Made by a program: the position numbers and the translations under genes. From Molossus alvarezi (Eukaryota; Chordata; Mammalia; Chiroptera; Molossidae): a stretch of DNA of 64,000 bases. Position 1 is the first letter of the stretch. Every line of letters begins with the position of its first letter. The DNA is taken from assembly GCA_037176705.1 (NCBI GenBank), contig CM073885.1, positions 149,262,579 through 149,326,578 on the forward strand, given 5' to 3'. Positions 52,867 through 64,000 of this stretch are shown here, in pieces. The notes under the pieces were generated by a model. That model saw only the letters and a list, made by a program, of their open reading frames with translations. It ran no database searches and was not told where the DNA came from.

Positions 52867-54824
52867 CTCATAGGCACTTCCAGGAAAACAACACATATGC
52901 AGGGCTAAAAGGTAGTATGTTGAAAGGCTGCCAAATCAACTAGTACAGGTTGACTTTCCTGGTCCCATAGGAAAGAAGGCAGACACCTGCATTTACTTAC
53001 AACACTGTTTAACACTCCAATGTAAAGTATGCCCTGCACACCGGGCATAGTTAGTGTGTAAGTAATTGAAATGGATAGCCAGGTCCACTGCACAAGTGCA
53101 TTTTCTCTAGAACACTCCTCTTGTCCTAATTCACAGAGGTGTTCAATGTGAAAAACCCTTGGTTTTGTCAGTGTCTTCCAATTCATGGATTTACTCCTTG
53201 CATGGAGACAACCAATGTTTCAACTACATCACTTTAGATGTGTTCAGTCTCACTGCTTCAAGAATGCACATGTGTGACACCAGTAGTTATCAGTCTTTCC
53301 ATTGATTCCGTCTTGGCCATACGTTGGTTCACTGTTCTGAGTAAGAATCATGTGAAACCAACTGCTACAGCAGAAACCAAGCTTTTTCCAAGGATCGCCT
53401 TCAAAAATGGGCTTCAATCCGATCCAATCTGTGAAACCATGAACAACGCAGAACACAAAAAGGGATAACTTTTGATTCTACACATAAGTGTGCTCTGTCC
53501 TAGTTGTTCTTTCCATGATATGACTGGATCTCCCTATAAAACGAGGAGAATGAATGTTAAAGTGTTCATGTTACTCAAGATCTGTGCATTAACTGAACCC
53601 AAATGGAAATATTCCTTCATTCCAACAGTTGTTTGACTAGAACATGTGTGTTCACACTTTCCCTGCAAAGGTACTTAACTTCCCAGGGAAAAACATGCCA
53701 CTGAGTGAATGTGGCCCCTGGCTCTCACAGAGTTTTGCCAAGAATTCAGTATATCCAAGACTGCACCAGCAAGTCTTGTGTCTCTTTGTCTGGAACAAAA
53801 GAAACTTACACTGAGAAGTTTAAGTGTGATTACACCTTTACAAATGGACATTTCTTAAACACTTAACCAAAACAACATATGCTTTGAGGATCCTCATGCT
53901 CTAGGCTTCATGGAAGCGACTTTTGTGCCACTGAAGTGAAGAGTTCTAACACAATTCATTTGGAATAGGTTTGGTTTGTATACACTCCCCTACAAACAAA
54001 GTGGAGTGAAAAGTATGTCTAAGGACATATCAAAAGACAGGTTGCCACATTTCCTTACATGAATACTTTCCACAACTCTACTAAGAACACCTAATCTGAA
54101 AAACAGTACAACAGTGGTGGTTCCATTTCGTGTGAAGCGGGTATAGCCCTAGAATCTTTTTCTCAATATTTGGATATTATTTGAAGAAGGTTGTCTATTG
54201 GAACACAGTTCTTTGCACAGAGAGCCACTAAACAGTCAATTGGACACTGCAACCGTAGTAAGGTTTCCATTCTGCTCTTGAACTGAATGTTATTACATTA
54301 TTCTGCACAGAAAGAACACCAGTCATGAACACTTTTGACTATGCCAGTGTATTCCCATAGGTGCTTCGGAGAAATAGTCTTGAAACTAGTGAATCCATGA
54401 CCATTGTTCAAAGACTGACACTCCCTCTTTTAAATGGATCACTTTTTTGTTCTAATGGCTGGAATAAGGGGATTGAGTACTTGTCAGTTATCAAGAAATA
54501 GGCTGAATGTGTCACAGGGAATTAGAAAGATCGGTTCAGGAGGTTCCATTCTTGAACAAGGTACAATTCCAGCATTTCACAATGATGGAAAGCGAGTACT
54601 TTGAATTCTCTGGAGAAAACAGGTATCTACTCCTTATGTTTTTTGAGGAAATCGGTACAAACAGTGAAATGTATGATGGATCCAAGAATGACACTGATTC
54701 ATTCGGTAACAACTTTAAAGAATGTGTGTAGAACTGAATAGGCTATCGATTTCCATGACCTGAACATTGCCCTAACCAATGTGTTTGATTTCTGCAGCCC
54801 AGCCTTTGTTGGATATCAAGATGA
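52867..54824 (+). repeat. Satellite unit 28 (type A)
   Basis: 29A 565G 971T 1137G 1161A 1298C 1521T. Confidence 0.95.
54126..54142 (+). promoter_or_regulatory. CENP-B box, unit 28
   Basis: Intact 17-mer. Confidence 0.82.
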
Positions 54825-56782
54825 CTCATAGGCACTTCCAGGAAAACAACACCTATGCAGGGCTAAAAGGTAGTATGTTGAAAGGCTGCCAAATCAACTA
54901 GTACAGGTTGACTTTCCTGGTCCCATAGGAAAGAAGGCAGACACCTGCATTTACTTACAACACTGTTTAACACTCCAATGTAAAGTATGCCCTGCACACC
55001 GGGCATAGTTAGTGTGTAAGTAATTGAAATGGATAGCCAGGTCCACTGCACAAGTGCATTTTCTCTAGAACACTCCTCTTGTCCTAATTCACAGAGGTGT
55101 TCAATGTGAAAAACCCTTGGTTTTGTCAGTGTCTTCCAATTCATGGATTTACTCCTTGCATGGAGACAACCAATGTTTCAACTACATCACTTTAGATGTG
55201 TTCAGTCTCACTGCTTCAAGAATGCACATGTGTGACACCAGTAGTTATCAGTCTTTCCATTGATTCCGTCTTGGCCATACGTTGGTTCACTGTTCTGAGT
55301 AAGAATCATGTGAAACCAACTGCTACAGCAGAAACCAAGCTTTTTCCAAGGATCGCCTTCAAAAATGGGCTTCAATCCGATCCAATCTGTGAAACCATGA
55401 ACAACGCAGAACACAAAAAGGGATAACTTTTGATTCTACACATAAGTGTGCTCTGTCCTAGTTGTTCTTTCCATGATATGACTGGATCTCCCTATAAAAC
55501 GAGGAGAATGAATGTTAAAGTGTTCATGTTACTCAAGATCTGTGCATTAACTGAACCCAAATGGAAATATTCCTTCATTCCAACAGTTGTTTGACTAGAA
55601 CATGTGTGTTCACACTTTCCCTGCAAAGGTACTTAACTTCCCAGGGAAAAACATGCCACTGAGTGAATGTGGCCCCTGGCTCTCACAGAGTTTTGCCAAG
55701 AATTCAGTATATCCAAGACTGCACCAGCAAGTCTTGTGTCTCTTTGTCTGGAACAAAAGAAACTTACACTGAGAAGTTTAAGTGTGATTACACCTTTACA
55801 AATGGACATTTCTTAAACACTTAACCAAAACAACATATGCTTTGAGGATCCTCATGCTCTAGGCTTCATGGAAGCGACTTTTGTGCCACTGAAGTGAAGA
55901 GTTCTAACACAATTCATTTGGAATAGGTTTGGTTTGTATACACTCCCCTACAAACAAAGTGGAGTGAAAAGTATGTCTAAGGACATATCAAAAGACAGGT
56001 TGCCACATTTCCTTACATGAATACTTTCCACAACTCTACTAAGAACACCTAATCTGAAAAACAGTACAACAGTGGTGGTTCCATTTCGTGTGAAGTGGGT
56101 ATAGCCCTAGAATCTTTTTCTCAATATTTGGATATTATTTGAAGAAGGTTGTCTATTGGAACACAGTTCTTTGCACAGAGAGCCACTAAACAGTCAATTG
56201 GACACTGCAACCGTAGTAAGGTTTCCATTCTGCTCTTGAACTGAATGTTATTACATTATTCTGCACAGAAAGAACACCAGTCATGAACACTTTTGACTAT
56301 GCCAGTGTAATTCCATAGGTGCTTCGGAGAAATAGTCTTGAAACTAGTGAATCCATGACCATTGTTCAAAGACTGACACTCCCTCTTTTAAATGGATCAC
56401 TTTTTTGTTCTAATGGCTGGAATAAGGGGATTGAGTACTTGTCAGTTATCAAGAAATAGGCTGAATGTGTCACAGGGAATTAGAAAGATCGGTTCAGGAG
56501 GTTCCATTCTTGAACAAGGTACAATTCCAGCATTTCACAATGATGGAAAGCGAGTACTTTGAATTCTCTGGAGAAAACAGGTATCTACTCCTTATGTTTT
56601 TTGAGGAAATCGGTACAAACAGTGAAATGTATGATGGATCCAAGAATGACACTGATTCATTCGGTAACAACTTTAAAGAATGTGTGTAGAACTGAATAGG
56701 CTATCGATTTCCATGACCTGAACATTGCCCTAACCAATGTGTTTGATTTCTGCAGCCCAGCCTTTGTTGGATATCAAGATGA
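54825..56782 (+). repeat. Satellite unit 29 (A/B hybrid, CENP-B box broken)
   Basis: 29C 565G 971T 1137G 1161A 1298C, alternative 1486/1488, 1521T. It has the 565G of type A with the 1486/1488 marker of type B. Private C to T at 56096 lies in the CENP-B box. Confidence 0.95.
56084..56100 (+). promoter_or_regulatory. Broken CENP-B box, unit 29
   Basis: Reads TTTCGTGTGAAGTGGGT. The C of the core CGGG is T at 56096, a CpG transition, so one of nine invariant bases is lost. This is the only altered box in the window. Loss of binding is expected from the known core requirement but is not shown here. Confidence 0.8.
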
Positions 56783-58740
56783 CTCATAGGCACTTCCAGG
56801 AAAACAACACATATGCAGGGCTAAAAGGTAGTACGTTGAAAGGCTGCCAAATCAACTAGTACAGGTTGACTTTCCTGGTCCCATAGGAAAGAAGGCAGAC
56901 ACCTGCATTTACTTACAACACTGTTTAACACTCCAATGTAAAGTATGCCCTGCACACCGGGCATAGTTAGTGTGTAAGTAATTGAAATGGATAGCCAGGT
57001 CCACTGCACAAGTGCATTTTCTCTAGAACACTCCTCTTGTCCTAATTCACAGAGGTGTTCAATGTGAAAAACCCTTGGTTTTGTCAGTGTCTTCCAATTC
57101 ATGGATTTACTCCTTGCATGGAGACAACCAATGTTTCAACTACATCACTTTAGATGTGTTCAGTCTCACTGCTTCAAGAATGCACATGTGTGACACCAGT
57201 AGTTATCAGTCTTTCCATTGATTCCGTCTTGGCCATACGTTGGTTCACTGTTCTGAGTAAGAATCATGTGAAACCAACTGCTACAGCAGAAACCAAGCTT
57301 TTTCCAAGGATCGCCTTCAAAAATGGGCTTCAATCCGATCCAATCTCTGAAACCATGAACAACGCAGAACACAAAAAGGGATAACTTTTGATTCTACACA
57401 TAAGTGTGCTCTGTCCTAGTTGTTCTTTCCATGATATGACTGGATCTCCCTATAAAACGAGGAGAATGAATGTTAAAGTGTTCATGTTACTCAAGATCTG
57501 TGCATTAACTGAACCCAAATGGAAATATTCCTTCATTCCAACAGTTGTTTGACTAGAACATGTGTGTTCACACTTTCCCTGCAAAGGTACTTAACTTCCC
57601 AGGGAAAAACATGCCACTGAGTGAATGTGGCCCCTGGCTCTCACAGAGTTTTGCCAAGAATTCAGTATATCCAAGACTGCACCAGCAAGTCTTGTGTCTC
57701 TTTGTCTGGAACAAAAGAAACTTACACTGAGAAGTTTAAGTGTGATTACACCGTTACAAATGGACATTTCTTAAACACTTAACCAAAACAACATATGCTT
57801 TGAGGATCCTCATGCTCTAGGCTTCATGGAAGCGACTTTTGTGCCACTGAAGTGAAGAGTTCTAACACAATTCATTTGGAATAGGTTTGGTTTGTATACA
57901 CTCCCCTACAAACAAAGTAGAGTGAAAAGTATGTCTAAGGACCTATCAAAAGACAGGTTGCCACATTTCCTTACATGAATACTTTCCACAACTCTACTAA
58001 GAACACCTAATCTGAAAAACAGTACAACAGTGGTGGTTCCATTTCGTGTGAAGCGGGTATAGCCCTAGAATCTTTTTCTAAATATTTGGATATTATTTGA
58101 AGAAGGTTGTCTATTGGAACACAGTTCTTTGCACAGAGAGCCACTAAACAGTCAATTGGACACTGCAACCGTAGTAAGGTTTCCATTCTGCTCTTGAACT
58201 GAATGTTATTACATTATTCTGCACAGAAAGAACACCAGTCATGAACACTTTTGACTATGCCAGTGTATTCCCATAGGTGCTTCGGAGAAATAGTCTTGAA
58301 ACAAGTGAATCCATGACCATTGTTCAAAGACTGACACTCCCTCTTTTAAATGGATCACTTTTTTGTTCTAATGGCTGGAATAAGGGGATTGAGTACTTGT
58401 CAGTTATCAAGAAATAGGCTGAATGTGTCACAGGGAATTAGAAAGATCGGTTCAGGAGGTTCCATTCTTGAACAAGGTACAATTCCAGCATTTCACAATG
58501 ATGGAAAGCGAGTACTTTGAATTCTCTGGAGAAAACAGGTATCTACTCCTTATGTTTTTTGAGGAAATCGGTACAAACAGTGAAATGTATGATGGATCCA
58601 AGAATGACACTGATTCATTCGGTAACAACTTTAAAGAATGTGTGTAGAACTGAATAGGCTATCGATTTCCATGACCTGAACATTGCCCTAACCAATGTGT
58701 TTGATTTCTGCAGCCCAGCCTTTGTTGGATATCAAGATGA
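56783..58740 (+). repeat. Satellite unit 30 (type C with 1298A)
   Basis: 29A 52C 565C 971G 1137A 1161C 1298A 1521A. Confidence 0.95.
58042..58058 (+). promoter_or_regulatory. CENP-B box, unit 30
   Basis: Intact 17-mer. Confidence 0.82.
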
Positions 58741-59999
58741 CTCATAGGCACTTCCAGGAAAACAACACATATGCAGGGCTAAAAGGTAGTATGTTGAAAG
58801 GCTGCCAAATCAACTAGTACAGGTTGACTTTCCTGGTCCCATAGGAAAGAAGGCAGACACCTGCATTTACTTACAACACTGTTTAACACTCCAATGTAAA
58901 GTATGCCCTGCACACCGGGCATAGTTAGTGTGTAAGTAATTGAAATGGATAGCCAGGTCCACTGCACAAGTGCATTTTCTCTAGAACACTCCTCTTGTCC
59001 TAATTCACAGAGGTGTTCAATGTGAAAAACCCTTGGTTTTGTCAGTGTCTTCCAATTCATGGATTTACTCCTTGCATGGAGACAACCAATGTTTCAACTA
59101 CATCACTTTAGATGTGTTCAGTCTCACTGCTTCAAGAATGCACATGTGTGACACCAGTAGTTATCAGTCTTTCCATTGATTCCGTCTTGGCCATACGTTG
59201 GTTCACTGTTCTGAGTAAGAATCATGTGAAACCAACTGCTACAGCAGAAACCAAGCTTTTTCCAAGGATCGCCTTCAAAAATGGGCTTCAATCCGATCCA
59301 ATCTGTGAAACCATGAACAACGCAGAACACAAAAAGGGATAACTTTTGATTCTACACATAAGTGTGCTCTGTCCTAGTTGTTCTTTCCATGATATGACTG
59401 GATCTCCCTATAAAACGAGGAGAATGAATGTTAAAGTGTTCATGTTACTCAAGATCTGTGCATTAACTGAACCCAAATGGAAATATTCCTTCATTCCAAC
59501 AGTTGTTTGACTAGAACATGTGTGTTCACACTTTCCCTGCAAAGGTACTTAACTTCCCAGGGAAAAACATGCCACTGAGTGAATGTGGCCCCTGGCTCTC
59601 ACAGAGTTTTGCCAAGAATTCAGTATATCCAAGACTGCACCAGCAAGTCTTGTGTCTCTTTGTCTGGAACAAAAGAAACTTACACTGAGAAGTTTAAGTG
59701 TGATTACACCTTTACAAATGGACATTTCTTAAACACTTAACCAAAACAACATATGCTTTGAGGATCCTCATGCTCTAGGCTTCATGGAAGCGACTTTTGT
59801 GCCACTGAAGTGAAGAGTTGTAACACAATTCATTTGGAATAGGTTTGGTTTGTATACACTCCCCTACAAACAAAGTGGAGTGAAAAGTATGTCTAAGGAC
59901 ATATCAAAAGACAGGTTGCCACATTTCCTTACATGAATACTTTCCACAACTCTACTAAGAACACCTAATCTGAAAAACAGTACAACAGTGGTGGTTCCA

Positions 60000-60016
60000 T
60001 TTCGTGTGAAGCGGGT
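60000..60016 (+). promoter_or_regulatory. CENP-B box, unit 31
   Basis: Intact 17-mer, so the box loss in the similar hybrid unit 29 is private to that copy. Confidence 0.82.
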
Positions 60017-60689
60017 ATAGCCCTAGAATCTTTTTCTCAATATTTGGATATTATTTGAAGAAGGTTGTCTATTGGAACACAGTTCTTTGCACAGAGAGCC
60101 ACTAAACAGTCAATTGGACACTGCAACCGTAGTAAGGTTTCCATTCTGCTCTTGAACTGAATGTTATTACATTATTCTGCACAGAAAGAACACCAGTCAT
60201 GAACACTTTTGACTATGCCAGTGTAATTCCATAGGTGCTTCGGAGAAATAGTCTTGAAACTAGTGAATCCATGACCAATGTTCAAAGACTGACACTCCCT
60301 CTTTTAAATGGATCACTTTTTTGTTCTAATGGCTGGAATAAGGGGATTGAGTACTTGTCAGTTATCAAGAAATAGGCTGAATGTGTCACAGGGAATTAGA
60401 AAGATCGGTTCAGGAGGTTCCATTCTTGAACAAGGTACAATTCCAGCATTTCACAATGATGGAAAGCGAGTACTTTGAATTCTCTGGAGAAAACAGGTAT
60501 CTACTCCTTATGTTTTTTGAGGAAATCGGTACAAACAGTGAAATGTATGATGGATCCAAGAATGACACTGATTCATTCGGTAACAACTTTAAAGAATGTG
60601 TGTAGAACTGAATAGGCTATCGATTTCCATGACCTGAACATTGCCCTAACCAATGTGTTTGATTTCTGCAGCCCAGCCTTTGTTGGATA

Positions 60690-60693
60690 TCAG
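60690..60693. other. Single-base deletion in unit 31
   Basis: Other units read GATATCAAGATGAC at the end of the unit; here one A of the AA pair is missing. This is the only length difference seen among 32 full copies. Confidence 0.85.
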
Positions 60694-60697
60694 ATGA

Positions 60698-62655
60698 CTC
60701 ATAGGCACTTCCAGGAAAACAACACATATGCAGGGCTAAAAGGTAGTACGTTGAAAGGCTGCCAAATCAACTAGTACAGGTTGACTTTCCTGGTCCCATA
60801 GGAAAGAAGGCAGACACCTGCATTTACTTACAACACTGTTTAACACTCCAATGTAAAGTATGCCCTGCACACCGGGCATAGTTAGTGTGTAAGTAATTGA
60901 AATGGATAGCCAGGTCCACTGCACAAGTGCATTTTCTCTAGAACACTCCTCTTGTCCTAATTCACAGAGGTGTTCAATGTGAAAAACCCTTGGTTTTGTC
61001 AGTGTCTTCCAATTCATGGATTTACTCCTTGCATGGAGACAACCAATGTTTCAACTACATCACTTTAGATGTGTTCAGTCTCACTGCTTCAAGAATGCAC
61101 ATGTGTGACACCAGTAGTTATCAGTCTTTCCATTGATTCCGTCTTGGCCATACGTTGGTTCACTGTTCTGAGTAAGAATCATGTGAAACCAACTGCTACA
61201 GCAGAAACCAAGCTTTTTCCAAGGATCGCCTTCAAAAATGGGCTTCAATCCGATCCAATCTGTGAAACCATGAACAACGCAGAACACAAAAAGGGATAAC
61301 TTTTGATTCTACACATAAGTGTGCTCTGTCCTAGTTGTTCTTTCCATGATATGACTGGATCTCCCTATAAAACGAGGAGAATGAATGTTAAAGTGTTCAT
61401 GTTACTCAAGATCTGTGCATTAACTGAACCCAAATGGAAATATTCCTTCATTCCAACAGTTGTTTGACTAGAACATGTGTGTTCACACTTTCCCTGCAAA
61501 GGTACTTAACTTCCCAGGGAAAAACATGCCACTGAGTGAATGTGGCCCCTGGCTCTCACAGAGTTTTGCCAAGAATTCAGTATATCCAAGACTGCACCAG
61601 CAAGTCTTGTGTCTCTTTGTCTGGAACAAAAGAAACTTACACTGAGAAGTTTAAGTGTGATTACACCGTTACAAATGGACATTTCTTAAACACTTAACCA
61701 AAACAACATATGCTTTGAGGATCCTCATGCTCTAGGCTTCATGGAAGCGACTTTTGTGCCACTGAAGTGAAGAGTTCTAACACAATTCATTTGGAATAGG
61801 TTTGGTTTGTATACACTCCCCTACAAACAAAGTAGAGTGAAAAGTATGTCTAAGGACCTATCAAAAGACAGGTTGCCACATTTCCTTACATGAATACTTT
61901 CCACAACTCTACTAAGAACACCTAATCTGAAAAACAGTACAACAGTGGTGGTTCCATTTCGTGTGAAGCGGGTATAGCCCTAGAATCTTTTTCTAAATAT
62001 TTGGATATTATTTGAAGAAGGTTGTCTATTGGAACACAGTTCTTTGCACAGAGAGCCACTAAACAGTCAATTGGACACTGCAACCGTAGTAAGGTTTCCA
62101 TTCTGCTCTTGAACTGAATGTTATTACATTATTCTGCACAGAAAGAACACCAGTCATGAACACTTTTGACTATGCCAGTGTATTCCCATAGGTGCTTCGG
62201 AGAAATAGTCTTGAAACAAGTGAATCCATGACCATTGTTCAAAGACTGACACTCCCTCTTTTAAATGGATCACTTTTTTGTTCTAATGGCTGGAATAAGG
62301 GGATTGAGTACTTGTCAGTTATCAAGAAATAGGCTGAATGTGTCACAGGGAATTAGAAAGATCGGTTCAGGAGGTTCCATTCTTGAACAAGGTACAATTC
62401 CAGCATTTCACAATGATGGAAAGCGAGTACTTTGAATTCTCTGGAGAAAACAGGTATCTACTCCTTATGTTTTTTGAGGAAATCGGTACAAACAGTGAAA
62501 TGTATGATGGATCCAAGAATGACACTGATTCATTCGGTAACAACTTTAAAGAATGTGTGTAGAACTGAATAGGCTATCGATTTCCATGACCTGAACATTG
62601 CCCTAACCAATGTGTTTGATTTCTGCAGCCCAGCCTTTGTTGGATATCAAGATGA
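60698..62655 (+). repeat. Satellite unit 32 (type C with 565G, 1298A)
   Basis: 29A 52C 565G 971G 1137A 1161C 1298A 1521A. Confidence 0.95.
61957..61973 (+). promoter_or_regulatory. CENP-B box, unit 32
   Basis: Intact 17-mer. The spacing from the previous box is 1,957 bp because of the deleted base near 60692. Confidence 0.82.
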
Positions 62656-64000
62656 CTCATAGGCACTTCCAGGAAAACAACACATATGCAGGGCTAAAAG
62701 GTAGTATGTTGAAAGGCTGCCAAATCAACTAGTACAGGTTGACTTTCCTGGTCCCATAGGAAAGAAGGCAGACACCTGCATTTACTTACAACACTGTTTA
62801 ACACTCCAATGTAAAGTATGCCCTGCACACCGGGCATAGTTAGTGTGTAAGTAATTGAAATGGATAGCCAGGTCCACTGCACAAGTGCATTTTCTCTAGA
62901 ACACTCCTCTTGTCCTAATTCACAGAGGTGTTCAATGTGAAAAACCCTTGGTTTTGTCAGTGTCTTCCAATTCATGGATTTACTCCTTGCATGGAGACAA
63001 CCAATGTTTCAACTACATCACTTTAGATGTGTTCAGTCTCACTGCTTCAAGAATGCACATGTGTGACACCAGTAGTTATCAGTCTTTCCATTGATTCCGT
63101 CTTGGCCATACGTTGGTTCACTGTTCTGAGTAAGAATCATGTGAAACCAACTGCTACAGCAGAAACCAAGCTTTTTCCAAGGATCGCCTTCAAAAATGGG
63201 CTTCAATCCGATCCAATCTCTGAAACCATGAACAACGCAGAACACAAAAAGGGATAACTTTTGATTCTACACATAAGTGTGCTCTGTCCTAGTTGTTCTT
63301 TCCATGATATGACTGGATCTCCCTATAAAACGAGGAGAATGAATGTTAAAGTGTTCATGTTACTCAAGATCTGTGCATTAACTGAACCCAAATGGAAATA
63401 TTCCTTCATTCCAACAGTTGTTTGACTAGAACATGTGTGTTCACACTTTCCCTGCAAAGGTACTTAACTTCCCAGGGAAAAACATGCCACTGAGTGAATG
63501 TGGCCCCTGGCTCTCACAGAGTTTTGCCAAGAATTCAGTATATCCAAGACTGCACCAGCAAGTCTTGTGTCTCTTTGTCTGGAACAAAAGAAACTTACAC
63601 TGAGAAGTTTAAGTGTGATTACACCGTTACAAATGGACATTTCTTAAACACTTAACCAAAACAACATATGCTTTGAGGATCCTCATGCTCTAGGCTTCAT
63701 GGAAGCGACTTTTGTGCCACTGAAGTGAAGAGTTCTAACACAATTCATTTGGAATAGGTTTGGTTTGTATACACTCCCCTACAAACAAAGTAGAGTGAAA
63801 AGTATGTCTAAGGACCTATCAAAAGACAGGTTGCCACATTTCCTTACATGAATACTTTCCACAACTCTACTAAGAACACCTAATCTGAAAAACAGTACAA
63901 CAGTGGTGGTTCCATTTCGTGTGAAGCGGGTATAGCCCTAGAATCTTTTTCTAAATATTTGGATATTATTTGAAGAAGGTTGTCTATTGGAACACAGTTC
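62656..64000 (+). repeat. Satellite unit 33, cut by the window end
   Basis: First 1,345 bp of a unit: 29A 52T 565C 971G 1137A 1161C 1298A, as in type H. Offsets 1486 and 1521 lie beyond the window. Confidence 0.95.
63915..63931 (+). promoter_or_regulatory. CENP-B box, unit 33
   Basis: Intact 17-mer in the partial last unit. Confidence 0.82.

Larger units (their letters stand above)
58741..60697 (+). repeat. Satellite unit 31 (A/B hybrid, 1,957 bp)
   Basis: 29A 565G 971T 1137G 1161A 1298C, alternative 1486/1488, 1521T. Private changes: C to G at 59820, T to A at 60278, and one A missing near 60692. Confidence 0.95.
1..64000 (+). repeat. Tandem satellite array, 1,958-bp unit, probably mammalian centromeric
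   Basis: The same 1,958-bp sequence repeats head to tail across the window (32 full copies and 1,345 bp of a 33rd). Unit starts are set at base 1, an arbitrary phase. Unit entries give bases at these offsets: 29 (C/A), 52 (T/C), 565 (G/C), 699 (T/G), 701 (C/G), 971 (G/T), 1137 (A/G), 1161 (C/A), 1298 (A/C), 1486+1488 (standard T,C or alternative A,T) and 1521 (A/T). Unless stated, a unit has 52T, 699T, 701C and the standard 1486/1488. Offsets 971, 1137, 1161 and 1521 are strongly linked. One CENP-B-box-like 17-mer per unit points to a mammalian centromeric satellite; that is inference from the motif. No rRNA, tRNA, telomere repeat, poly-A tail or transposon end was seen. The family is not recognised. 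Confidence 0.97.

Noticed and set aside
1..64000. CRISPR array, rDNA, transposon array or tandem gene cluster
   Set aside because: The unit is far too long for CRISPR repeats and has no unique spacers. There are no rRNA or tRNA features, no target-site duplications or terminal repeats, and no frame that continues between units.
1..64000. Array as an assembly or consensus artefact
   Set aside because: Unit-specific variants, ordered trimers and a private deletion are not what simple copy duplication would produce. Exact copy number still cannot be verified from sequence alone.

Overview
The whole window is one head-to-tail satellite DNA array and contains no recognisable gene. A 1,958-bp unit repeats in the same orientation from base 1 to base 64,000: 32 complete copies plus the first 1,345 bp of a 33rd. 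No insertion, inversion, transposon or unrelated sequence interrupts it. Copies differ at only about a dozen shared positions and about a dozen private ones found by reading. The only length change is one base lost near 60,692. The short reading frames in each unit are by-products of the repeat: 1,958 is not a multiple of three, no frame crosses units, and none resembles a known protein.

The sequence suggests the centromeric or pericentromeric satellite of a mammal. The main reason is a 17-bp motif at unit offset 1260-1276, TTTCGTGTGAAGCGGGT. It carries all nine invariant bases of the CENP-B box (nTTCGnnnnAnnCGGGn) and matches 14 of 17 bases of the commonly cited consensus. It occurs once per unit, always on the + strand, intact in 32 copies and broken in unit 29 by a C-to-T change at 56,096. 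I do not recognise the satellite family and cannot name the species; it is not a tandem of 171-bp alpha-satellite monomers.

Layout, from linked variants at unit offsets 29, 52, 565, 699, 701, 971, 1137, 1161, 1298, 1486/1488 and 1521. Units 1-2 (1-3916) are two related copies. Units 3-14 (3917-27412) form four tandem copies of a 5,874-bp trimer with types A, B and C. Units 15-20 (27413-39160) form two copies of a different trimer with types D, E and F, in the same unit phase. Units 21-26 (39161-50908) are a mostly uniform run of type H units with no trimer order. Units 27-33 (50909-64000) are an irregular mix of A-, B-, C- and H-related and hybrid units that looks like a trimer breaking down toward a dimer.

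The array therefore has at least two levels of periodicity (1,958 and 5,874 bp), with block boundaries and chimeric units that suggest repeated unequal exchange or gene conversion. If it works as a centromere component, the repeated element would be the CENP-B box. Two 7-bp hairpins of identical geometry in the first 200 bp of each unit are the other regular structural feature.
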